From the NCBI GenBank assembly GCA_020438245.1, contig JAGQUY010000002.1:1-5778 (forward strand): DNA of 5,778 bases, read 5' to 3'. Positions 1 to 5,701 of this stretch are shown piece after piece (position 1 is the first letter of the stretch; each line of letters starts with the position of its first letter). The DNA is from Bacteroidota bacterium. Lineage in GTDB: Bacteria; CLD3; SB21. The notes under the pieces are model-generated. The model was not told where the DNA came from. It saw only the letters and a list, made by a program, of their open reading frames with translations, and searched no databases. Position numbers and translations under genes: made by a program.

Positions 1-464
1 GGAGAGGGAATCAATTCCCCCATGGCCAGTGTAACCACTTCGACAGGATTCACTTTGCCTCCGGGACCCAGAAAGAGCGCCCTCAAATGTGCCCTTGCCA
101 TGACTCGACCCTGCCTCTCAAATCGTTGCTCCAAATAGAACCATTTTTCATCATACGCTAACAGTTGAGTTACAAGATCATACTGTTGCAAGGGATCAAG
201 AGACCGGTAGTAGTCTATGTGAACTCCCCCAACGACCGGAAACCACCTTCGGCCCGGCAATCTCCAAAGCAGTCGTAATTGTGACAGGAGGTGAGTTCTG
301 CCGAGATCCATGATCGTGAGATAGCGACCGTTGTTCATGTGAAGATTGATATCACAATCGGATGGCCAAACTGTAAAACGGACAGAACTCTCCTCAAACG
401 GACCGATTCGGGGGCAAAACATGCTAAGAAAGAAAATCCTCATCATTCTGAACAATAGGTTCAT
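1..464 (-). CDS. THEM6-like hotdog-fold acyl-CoA thioesterase, 5' part (3' end beyond left edge)
   Basis: The frame is open from an ATG at 464 to the window edge, giving 154 residues with no stop, so the C-terminus is missing. Residues 36-49 read DCDINLHMNNGRYL, followed by MDLGR (52-56). This is the hallmark of the THEM6/4-hydroxybenzoyl-CoA thioesterase branch of the hotdog fold, where the Asp and Asn-Asn-Gly-Arg-Tyr positions shape the active site. Further family-like blocks are PVVGGVHIDYYRSLDP (76-91) and DEKWFYLEQRFER (105-117). Such proteins hydrolyse acyl-CoA thioesters and are usually about 160-210 residues, so only a short piece is probably lost. The substrate cannot be told. AAGGG lies 5 bases before the start, supporting it; the ATG at 422 would drop a family-like N-terminal stretch. 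The N-terminus is hydrophobic and basic (MNLLFRMMRIFFLS) and may be membrane-associated. An intrinsic terminator ends just upstream, so expression needs readthrough. The fold assignment is firm; the exact activity is inferred. Confidence 0.88.
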   Translation of the reverse strand, partial: MNLLFRMMRIFFLSMFCPRIGPFEESSVRFTVWPSDCDINLHMNNGRYLTIMDLGRTHLLSQLRLLWRLPGRRWFPVVGGVHIDYYRSLDPLQQYDLVTQLLAYDEKWFYLEQRFERQGRVMARAHLRALFLGPGGKVNPVEVVTLAMGELIPS

Positions 465-474
465 ACATCCCTTC

Positions 475-503
475 AAAAAAAAGACCAGCCCTGGGGCTGG
501 CCT
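475..503 (-). terminator. Rho-independent terminator after the YbjN-like gene
   Basis: Read on the minus strand, AGGCCAGCC and GGCTGGTCT form a 9-bp stem with one G-T pair around a CCAG loop (482-503). A run of at least seven T residues follows (475-481). The hairpin begins 25 bases after the stop codon of the YbjN-like gene, so it should end that transcript. The T run finishes only 10 bases before the ATG of the thioesterase gene at 464. Confidence 0.9.
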
Positions 504-528
504 ATAGGTCTTGGCAATGATTCAGACT

Positions 529-1200
529 TTAGAAAAGTCCCATTCGCATCGCTTCTCTGGCCGTCATACCGCCGTAGTCTTTGACAATCTGATTGTCATA
601 ATGGTCCGCAATTCGCGCAACCGACTTCAAGCTTGCTTTGAATTCATTTTCGTCCAAATTGGCACCTGCGAGTGAGTTGCTGTAAATAATGGTTCCATCA
701 AACGTAATTCCGAATGCCCCAAAATGAAGAAGAGCATTTTCACGAAGTAGGAATTTCATCAGGTTTTCATCTAATCGGGCATCCTGAACAACATAAGCAA
801 AGGTTTCCACGACAACATCTCCCGCGTGCCAGGGTCGAACGACCGTTTGGACAACCGTACTTCCTTCAAAAATAAGGAAACGTCCGTCCTCGTTCCTTTC
901 ATAATTGTTTTTATACAGCTTCTTTATGAACGACTCCACTCTATTCTGGACCTTAGCAGTAAGCTGCTCAGGAGTCAGCGAAGGAGCTTTCTTGGCAGTT
1001 TTCCGCGATGACTTGGACTGCCGTGTTACCCGTTTGGAAGGTTTCTTCCGTGCTGTGGGCCTGGTTTTCTTCTTCACCGGTTTCTTAGGCATCTTCCTGG
1101 TTGTTTTTTTTCTGACAGGCTTTTTCCCAGCGGCTCTCTTGACTGCCTTTTTCTTGGCGGTTTTTTTCTTTGCGGGTTTCTTTTTTACTCGTCTTGCCAT
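529..1200 (-). CDS. Protein with histone-H1-like basic tail and YbjN-like domain (223 aa)
   Basis: The protein has two parts. Residues 1-72 hold 27 Lys and 10 Arg with no acidic residue, in AKKK/KKP/KKT repeats like the tails of eukaryotic H1 and bacterial H1-like proteins; such tails bind nucleic acid and are likely disordered. Residues 74-223 form a globular region resembling the YbjN/type III secretion chaperone-like fold: helix (LTPEQLTAKVQNRVESFI), then strands around GRFLIFEGSTVVQTVVRP, then LLRENALLHFGAFGITFDGTII, and a last helix ending ADHYDNQIVKDYGG. YbjN-family proteins are poorly understood; some are described as putative sensory or stress regulators. The ATG at 1200 has GGAG at a 7-base spacing; the same frame can be extended 11 codons to a TTG at 1233, but no comparable site serves it. 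The gene starts 74 bases after queG and may share its transcript; no convincing promoter was found in the gap. An intrinsic terminator follows. DNA binding is inferred from composition only. Confidence 0.85.
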   Translation of the reverse strand: MARRVKKKPAKKKTAKKKAVKRAAGKKPVRKKTTRKMPKKPVKKKTRPTARKKPSKRVTRQSKSSRKTAKKAPSLTPEQLTAKVQNRVESFIKKLYKNNYERNEDGRFLIFEGSTVVQTVVRPWHAGDVVVETFAYVVQDARLDENLMKFLLRENALLHFGAFGITFDGTIIYSNSLAGANLDENEFKASLKSVARIADHYDNQIVKDYGGMTAREAMRMGLF

Positions 1201-1205
1201 ATGTA

Positions 1206-1212
1206 TTCTCCG
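1206..1212 (-). promoter_or_regulatory. Shine-Dalgarno site fixing the YbjN-like gene start
   Basis: On the minus strand CGGAGAA lies here, with its GGAG core ending 7 bases before the ATG at 1200. It favours that ATG over the in-frame TTG at 1233 and places the basic repeats right at the N-terminus. Confidence 0.7.
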
Positions 1213-1274
1213 TATGGTATTAGTAGTCGCCAACTGGTAAAAAAGTCATCAAAAGTGAAGAAAAAGTCAAGAAA

Positions 1275-2222
1275 TCAATCGCCGCCGGTTGAATGTTTGC
1301 CGGACAGCAACTGCCGGACGTTTCTCACAAAGCCTGAAAACTTGGTCCGTTTGACAGCACTTTTGGAGAATCGTTTCTTGAAATCCTCGTGACTCATCTC
1401 CGAAAGGTCTTCAGGATGTTGATTGATGTTTTCGAGCCTTGGCTCGAAGGATTTCTCCGACGTCGGCGTTGAAAATTTTTCATTCCAAGGACACACGTCC
1501 TGGCAGATATCACACCCGTAAATCCAATTGTGGAAATCGCTATCTTTCCAAGGAGACAAATCCTGTCCCCGGTACTCGATCGTGGCGTAGGAGATACACT
1601 TGCGAGAATCAACAACATACGGGCTGACGATAGCATCTGTTGGACAAGCCCTAATACACCGATCGCAAGTACCGCAATAGTCGGCATGAGGCTGATCCGG
1701 CTCTAGGTCAACATTGAGGAGAATCTCCCCCAAAAACAACCAGGAACCGAGGTCACGACTTATGACGTTGCTATGCTTTCCCTGCCAACCAACGCCAGCC
1801 CTGACGGCCCAATATTTTTCCATGATCGGAGCAGTGTCAATGCAACAGCGACCATCGATTGAGGAATCCAATTCCTTGATTTGACCAAGCAATAACTTGA
1901 GCTTTTTGCCGACAACATCATGGTAGTCGTCACCCCAAGCATAGCGCGATATTTTGCCGGTTCCGTGAAGGTGAAGAATGGGTACATAGTAGTTCTTCGC
2001 CACGACCAGGATTGATTTTACACCGGGAAAGACCTTCGTTGGGTCGCTCCGTTTTTCGGGATCCTTCGCCATCCAAGCCATTTCCCCATGGAAGTCCTTC
2101 TTCAGCCATTCCTGCAACCTTACTCCGTCTGACGACGGCCCGGCCACGGCAATCCCGACCTTCTCAAATCCGGCATTAAGTGCCAACTTCTTAACTTCGC
2201 ATGTCAATTCAGATTTCGTCAT
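1275..2222 (-). CDS. queG: Epoxyqueuosine reductase QueG (315 aa)
   Basis: QueG reduces epoxyqueuosine to queuosine at wobble position 34 of tRNAs with GUN anticodons (Asp, Asn, His, Tyr), using cobalamin and two 4Fe-4S clusters in the cytoplasm. Numbering from the ATG at 2222, RYAWGDDYHDV (93-103) is the typical motif of the cobalamin-binding part. The conserved aspartate of CIDTAP is at 129 and GWQGKH follows at about 145-150. Ferredoxin-like cysteines are at 183, 186, 189 and 193 (CGTCDRCIRACP) and at 209, 237, 240 and 244 (CDICQDVCP), so both clusters can form. The length matches the short QueG type; E. coli QueG is about 379 residues and longer at the C-terminus. The frame could extend to a TTG at 2255, but neither start has a Shine-Dalgarno site, and the ATG gives the usual N-terminus. 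A tRNA gene and a tRNA remnant lie upstream and the YbjN-like gene 74 bases downstream. The product is certain; the exact start is not. Confidence 0.96.
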   Translation of the reverse strand: MTKSELTCEVKKLALNAGFEKVGIAVAGPSSDGVRLQEWLKKDFHGEMAWMAKDPEKRSDPTKVFPGVKSILVVAKNYYVPILHLHGTGKISRYAWGDDYHDVVGKKLKLLLGQIKELDSSIDGRCCIDTAPIMEKYWAVRAGVGWQGKHSNVISRDLGSWLFLGEILLNVDLEPDQPHADYCGTCDRCIRACPTDAIVSPYVVDSRKCISYATIEYRGQDLSPWKDSDFHNWIYGCDICQDVCPWNEKFSTPTSEKSFEPRLENINQHPEDLSEMSHEDFKKRFSKSAVKRTKFSGFVRNVRQLLSGKHSTGGD

Positions 2223-2224
2223 GA

Positions 2225-2242
2225 TTGAATAGGACAATTCAA
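2225..2242 (-). repeat. Inverted repeat at the queG start
   Basis: On the minus strand TTGAAT and ATTCAA are perfect 6-base arms around the loop TGTCCT. The repeat ends two bases before the queG ATG and takes the place where a Shine-Dalgarno site would be. It could be a small A/T-rich hairpin in the leader, an operator, or chance; a 6-bp stem of this composition is weak. Confidence 0.4.
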
Positions 2243-2291
2243 AGGAGCTTATCAAATAGTCAAAGCTAAGTAATTATTTGGAATGAATTTA

Positions 2292-2315
2292 TCTATCCAA
2301 CTGAGCTACAGGCGC
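2292..2315 (-). pseudogene. Truncated 5' fragment of a tRNA gene (tRNA-Arg-like)
   Basis: Minus-strand bases 2315 to 2292 read as a tRNA 5' end: acceptor strand GCGCCTG, TA at positions 8-9, D-stem GCTC, D-loop AGTTGGATA, then GA, the first two bases of the returning D stem. The match then stops: the next bases are A/T-rich, and no anticodon arm, GTTCGA-type T arm or 3' acceptor strand follows before queG. The GCGCCTG acceptor with this D arm is typical of bacterial tRNA-Arg, though the identity cannot be proved without an anticodon. It begins 25 bases after the intact tRNA-Pro and on the same strand, as expected for the former second gene of a tRNA operon. It cannot yield a functional tRNA. 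Confidence 0.8.
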
Positions 2316-2337
2316 ATGTGAACCAAAACGAATCTTC

Positions 2338-2415
<78 letters not shown>

Positions 2416-2433
2416 AACTTTGAAAGGGGCTGC

Positions 2434-2462
2434 AATGTAGGGTACGACCGGCTATTTGTCAA
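2434..2462 (-). promoter_or_regulatory. Sigma70-type promoter of tRNA-Pro
   Basis: On the minus strand a perfect -35 box TTGACA (2457-2462) is separated by exactly 17 bases from the -10 box TACATT (2434-2439, four of six consensus). Transcription would start near 2427, about 11 bases before the mature tRNA 5' end, a normal short tRNA leader. The -35 box overlaps the end of lat: the TGA stop (2459-2461) is part of TTGACA. Confidence 0.75.
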
Positions 2463-3808
2463 GCTGTCACTTCTTTAAGCGCCTCTTTCATCAGTCGTCC
2501 CGCTTCATCGATTTCAGGACGAGTTATGTTTAAAGCCGGTCTCAACCGGACCGTCTTCTCACCACATTTAAGAATCAGTAAACCCTTCTCATATGACTTC
2601 TTGATCATTGCGTCTCTCTTGGCATTGTCCGTCATATCAAACGCACACATGAGTCCACTGCCGCGGACATTGCTTATTCCTTTGTTGGATTTTGCAAGAT
2701 CGTGCAATGTGCCGACTAAATACTCCCCTTGCGCGGCCGCATTCTCAATGTACTTTTCATCCCGGATGATGCGCAGATACCAGGTCGCTCGGTACATATT
2801 TGCCAGGTTTCCGCCCCATGTTGAGTTGATTCTGCCACTCATTGCAAATACGTTGTCTTTGGCCTCATCCACGCGCTTCCCGGCAAGGACACCGCACACC
2901 TGCATTTTTTTTCCAAAGGCAATACAGTCCGGTTTTACTCCAATTTTTTCATGGGCCCAGAACGTACCGGTCAAGCCGACGCCCGTTTGCACTTCATCGT
3001 ATATCATCATGATCTCATGATCATCGCACAGCTTTCGCAGTGCCCGATGAAATTCGGGTCTGAAGTGATTATCTCCTCCTTCAGCCTGAATGGGTTCGAT
3101 AACCAGAGCGGCAATCTTGTCCTTGTTGGCCTCAATTTGGCTTTCGATGAAGTTCAACGACTCCGCCTCCCTTTTTTCAACATCTTTCCTGCTTTCTTCA
3201 TTCAGCGGAAACAGAATCTTTGGATTTGGGGCCTTAATCCAGTCCAAGCGTGGAAAATATTGAGTTTTCTGGCGGTAGTACGTATTCGTCATGGTAAGCG
3301 TGTAGCCTGAACGTCCGTGAAAAGCCTGATCAAAGAAAATGACTTTGAGATCGTTCACATATCGCCATTCCTCCTCTTGGGACTTGAAACCCTCTGGAAA
3401 CCGCTTGCGGACCTTCCAGTCAAACGCGGTCTTCAGGGTGTTTTCGACAGCCAGAGCACCGCCTGCAATCAAAAAGAGATGCGGTAAATACGAAGGGATC
3501 CCAAATGCGGAGAAAGTGGAGACAAAGTCTGCCATGATGGTTGTGTAAACGTCCGCATTGGCTGGATTGTTCGTGGCGGCCTCAATGAGCCCCTCCTGAA
3601 ATTCAGGAGTTCTCAATTTCGGATGATTCATCCCGATAGGAGCGGAGCCAAAAAAAGAGTAGAAATCCAGATACGCCCGGCCTGTTTTGGCATCTACAAG
3701 TCGGGATCCGAGGCTCTTCTTCGTGTCCAAAACAAGGTCAAACCCGTCTGCCTGCATGTGCCGACGGATGATGGAATGTACGTCCTGAGGTTTGATTGAA
3801 TTGATCAT
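2459..3808 (-). CDS. lat: L-lysine 6-transaminase (lysine epsilon-aminotransferase, 449 aa)
   Basis: This PLP-dependent class III aminotransferase moves the epsilon-amino group of L-lysine to 2-oxoglutarate, giving L-2-aminoadipate 6-semialdehyde (in equilibrium with piperideine-6-carboxylate) and glutamate. The length equals that of the well-studied Mycobacterium tuberculosis enzyme (Rv3290c). Visible landmarks are LDFYSFFGSAPIGMNHPK (47-64), the cofactor-binding GGALAVENTLK (116-126), FHGRSGYT (163-170), IEPIQAEGGD (237-246) with Glu243 (to my recollection the residue that lets this enzyme handle both lysine and glutamate), YDEVQTG (270-276), Lys300 in AFGKKMQVCG as the PLP-binding lysine, and INSTWGGN (327-334). 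The QAEGGD and GKKMQVCG blocks separate Lat from ornithine or acetylornithine aminotransferases. The ATG at 3808 is preceded by GAAGGAG at a good distance. It lies 149 bases after an aldehyde dehydrogenase that can use its product, and its stop codon is inside the tRNA-Pro promoter. No key residue is missing. Confidence 0.95.
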   Translation of the reverse strand: MINSIKPQDVHSIIRRHMQADGFDLVLDTKKSLGSRLVDAKTGRAYLDFYSFFGSAPIGMNHPKLRTPEFQEGLIEAATNNPANADVYTTIMADFVSTFSAFGIPSYLPHLFLIAGGALAVENTLKTAFDWKVRKRFPEGFKSQEEEWRYVNDLKVIFFDQAFHGRSGYTLTMTNTYYRQKTQYFPRLDWIKAPNPKILFPLNEESRKDVEKREAESLNFIESQIEANKDKIAALVIEPIQAEGGDNHFRPEFHRALRKLCDDHEIMMIYDEVQTGVGLTGTFWAHEKIGVKPDCIAFGKKMQVCGVLAGKRVDEAKDNVFAMSGRINSTWGGNLANMYRATWYLRIIRDEKYIENAAAQGEYLVGTLHDLAKSNKGISNVRGSGLMCAFDMTDNAKRDAMIKKSYEKGLLILKCGEKTVRLRPALNITRPEIDEAGRLMKEALKEVTA

Positions 3809-3856
3809 GATTCATTCTCCTTCGTTATTTGATTTACAACGACCGAAGAACGAATT

Positions 3857-3958
3857 CTACACCCTCCACTCCGGCTTCAGAACCACGCTCCTGTGCCCCA
3901 TCAACACAATCTGTTGGCATATCCACGCGTTATGGGGAGTACTACTTAATGCAACCAT
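3857..3958 (-). CDS. Doubtful 33-codon frame between the dehydrogenase and lat
   Basis: An ATG shares its first base with the last base of the dehydrogenase stop (TGATG) and opens a frame of 33 codons ending in TAG. The peptide starts MVALSSTPHNAWICQQ and ends VLKPEWRV; it has no signal, membrane segment or motif I recognise. The overlap would allow termination-reinitiation, but there is no Shine-Dalgarno site, and a frame this short can occur by chance. The rest of the 149-base gap before lat shows no terminator or convincing promoter, so lat may be read through from the dehydrogenase. Confidence 0.15.
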   Translation of the reverse strand: MVALSSTPHNAWICQQIVLMGHRSVVLKPEWRV

Positions 3959-5445
3959 CAGTAGTTATCAATTTGCGCACGCTGAAGTTTATCGCTGTAG
4001 TCAATATATACGGTCTTCAGTTCACTGAAAAACTCATATACAGGCCAACCTCCCTCGCGATGTCCATTACCGGTCTCTTTCACACCCCCAAAGGGCAAAT
4101 GCGCTTCCGCACCAATCGTCGGAGCATTGATATAGGTGATGCCGGCTTTGATGTCCCGAATCGCTCTGAATGAATCGTTCACGTTCTTTGTGTACAATGA
4201 CGAGGAAAGGCCGTAAACCGTACCATTTAAAACCGTGATGGCCTCATCAAGATCTTTGACCTTTATGACCGACAAGACGGGGCCGAAAATTTCTTCCTGC
4301 TCGATTCTCATGCCCTGCTTAACGCCGGTAAAGATTGTAGGCTTGTAGAACCACCCTTTTTTCAGCTCACCCTCGGTTGCGCGTTCTCCCCCGCAAAGAA
4401 GTTTGGCACCCTCCGATTTACCGATCTGGACATATTCATGGTCGGTATTCAGTTGGCCTTCATTTACACACGGACCCACGTCGACATTGGGTTCCAATCC
4501 GTTACCGAGTCGGAGTTTTTCCGTACGTTTGACCAGCATATCGACGAATTTGTCATGTATCTTTTCGTGAAGAATAAGCCGGCTGGTTGCCGTGCACCGT
4601 TGACCGGTCGTTCCAAATGCTCCCCACAGCACGCCATCCAACGCAAGATCGAGGTTGGCATCGTCCATCACGATTTGCGCGTTCTTACCGCCCAGCTCCA
4701 AAGAGACGGGCTTCAGGGTCTTCCCACATGAAGAGGCAATAGTCTTTCCGACTGCGGAAGAACCGGTGAAGCTGATCAGGTTAATATCTTTGTGTTCAAC
4801 GATACCCATGCCAACCGTCCCGCCGCCGCCGTGTACTAGGTTGACCACTCCACTCGGGACCCCTGCTTCTTGAAGAATTTGCACCAACATGGTGGCCGTT
4901 TTGGGAGTATCGGAAGCGGGCTTGAAGACCACGCAATTTCCGCAAAGCAATGCCGGAAATATTTTCCAGGTGGGAATGGCCATTGGAAAATTCCATGGCG
5001 TGACAATGCCTGCAACTCCAATGGGTACACGGATCGCCATTGCGAATTTGTTTTCGAGCTCTGACGGTACCGTGTGGCTGAAGAGCCTTCGACCTTCACT
5101 GGACGCATAGTAAGCCGTGTCTATGCCTTCTTGTACATCTCCTCGAGTTTCGGCCAATACCTTGCCCATCTCCCTGGTCATTTCACGAGCAATTTCTTCT
5201 TTGCGGGCAACCATGAGGTCGCCTACTTTTCTCATGATGTCGCCCCGTTTGGGCGCTGGGGTCAGTCTCCATCCTTCATAGGCGGCCTTTGCAGCCGCAA
5301 CAGCTTCATTCACATCCTCTGCCGTCGATTTGGGGAAGGTTCCTACCAGATCATCCCAGTTGGCCGGATTACGGTTTTCAAAGGTCTGGCCTCCCTTGGC
5401 ATCTTTCCATTGGCCATTTATAAAATTTTGAAATTTGTCTGCCAT
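3958..5445 (-). CDS. NAD(P)-dependent aldehyde dehydrogenase, probably 2-aminoadipate semialdehyde dehydrogenase (495 aa)
   Basis: The protein is a full-length ALDH superfamily member that oxidises an aldehyde to its acid. Landmarks are PWNFP (150-154, Asn152 for the oxyanion hole), FKPASDTP with cofactor-binding Lys175, FTGSS (226-230) in the nucleotide-binding fold, ELGGKN (250-255) with the general base Glu250, GQRCT with nucleophile Cys284, EEIFGPV (384-390), and LPFGGVKETGNGHREGG (450-466). The ending YINAPTIGAEAHLPFGG with KLQRAQID near the C-terminus marks a bacterial ALDH branch different from succinate-semialdehyde and betaine enzymes. Being directly upstream of lat, it most likely oxidises 2-aminoadipate 6-semialdehyde to L-2-aminoadipate (a Pcd/AmaB-like role); this specificity is inferred from context. 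AGGAGG lies 6 bases before the ATG. A small membrane protein gene ends 47 bases upstream, suggesting one operon. The family is certain; the substrate is moderately likely. Confidence 0.96.
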   Translation of the reverse strand: MADKFQNFINGQWKDAKGGQTFENRNPANWDDLVGTFPKSTAEDVNEAVAAAKAAYEGWRLTPAPKRGDIMRKVGDLMVARKEEIAREMTREMGKVLAETRGDVQEGIDTAYYASSEGRRLFSHTVPSELENKFAMAIRVPIGVAGIVTPWNFPMAIPTWKIFPALLCGNCVVFKPASDTPKTATMLVQILQEAGVPSGVVNLVHGGGGTVGMGIVEHKDINLISFTGSSAVGKTIASSCGKTLKPVSLELGGKNAQIVMDDANLDLALDGVLWGAFGTTGQRCTATSRLILHEKIHDKFVDMLVKRTEKLRLGNGLEPNVDVGPCVNEGQLNTDHEYVQIGKSEGAKLLCGGERATEGELKKGWFYKPTIFTGVKQGMRIEQEEIFGPVLSVIKVKDLDEAITVLNGTVYGLSSSLYTKNVNDSFRAIRDIKAGITYINAPTIGAEAHLPFGGVKETGNGHREGGWPVYEFFSELKTVYIDYSDKLQRAQIDNY

Positions 5446-5492
5446 CCTTTTCCTCCTGACTGTGTGTCTTTATCCGATTATTGATCTATGAT

Positions 5493-5690
5493 TCACAGAT
5501 TTCGTTCGATTCGATTCCTGAAACTTTCGCTTTGCATGGCCTTCCTGAAGACCATCCCCAAAAGCAGAACAGCGCCGCCAAACACGGCCCAAAAAACGCT
5601 AATCCCAGGGGGAAGCACGCTTGAAGTCAAGACAATCAGGCCGAGAACTATCCAAAGCCAATATAGCTTAACCAGCCATAGAATCATCAT
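5493..5690 (-). CDS. Small two-helix membrane protein of unknown function (64-65 aa)
   Basis: I do not recognise a named family. The sequence is dominated by two hydrophobic segments, about residues 3-24 (ILWLVKLYWLWIVLGLIVLT) and 31-48 (SVFWAVFGGAVLLLGMVF), joined by a short SSVLPPGI turn. A basic, polar tail follows, with RKAMQ then SESFRNRIERNL. The positive tail after the second helix suggests that it and probably the N-terminus face the cytoplasm in a hairpin. Two adjacent ATG codons are possible starts; a strong AAGGAGG precedes them, 4 bases from the first and 7 from the second, so the second (5687) may be the true start. The gene is 47 bases before the aldehyde dehydrogenase and likely co-transcribed. 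The 88 bases between it and the right edge hold no further gene and no promoter I would trust. The strong ribosome site and typical composition make it a real gene; its role is open. Confidence 0.75.
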   Translation of the reverse strand: MMILWLVKLYWLWIVLGLIVLTSSVLPPGISVFWAVFGGAVLLLGMVFRKAMQSESFRNRIERNL

Positions 5691-5694
5691 AAAA

Positions 5695-5701
5695 CCTCCT
5701 T
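5695..5701 (-). promoter_or_regulatory. Strong Shine-Dalgarno site of the small membrane protein gene
   Basis: AAGGAGG on the minus strand matches the anti-Shine-Dalgarno sequence over seven bases. The spacing is 4 bases to the first ATG (5690) and 7 to the second (5687). It supports translation of this short frame and slightly favours the second ATG. Confidence 0.8.

Noticed and set aside
1201..1233. TTG start extending the YbjN-like protein by 11 residues
   Set aside because: The extension crosses the Shine-Dalgarno site CGGAGAA that serves the ATG at 1200 and has no site of its own.
905..1240. Plus-strand open frame rich in Phe and Leu that looks like a membrane protein
   Set aside because: It is the antisense of the lysine-rich tail: AAA/AAG codons read as TTT/CTT on the other strand. 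The minus-strand gene has the ribosome site, domain and terminator.
1230..1270. TTGACT (1264-1269) as -35 of a promoter for the YbjN-like gene
   Set aside because: Seventeen bases on there is only GACTTT, not a -10 box, and other pairings in this gap are equally poor.
2526..3020. 164-codon plus-strand open frame
   Set aside because: It is a shadow opposite the conserved second half of lat and does not resemble a known protein.
3902..3916. Small hairpin CAACA-GATTG-TGTTG between the dehydrogenase and lat as a terminator
   Set aside because: The stem is only 5 bp, A/T-rich, and is not followed by a T run.
5074..5484. 136-codon plus-strand open frame
   Set aside because: It lies opposite the aldehyde dehydrogenase N-terminal half, whose catalytic motifs are all in frame on the minus strand; the peptide shows no family features.
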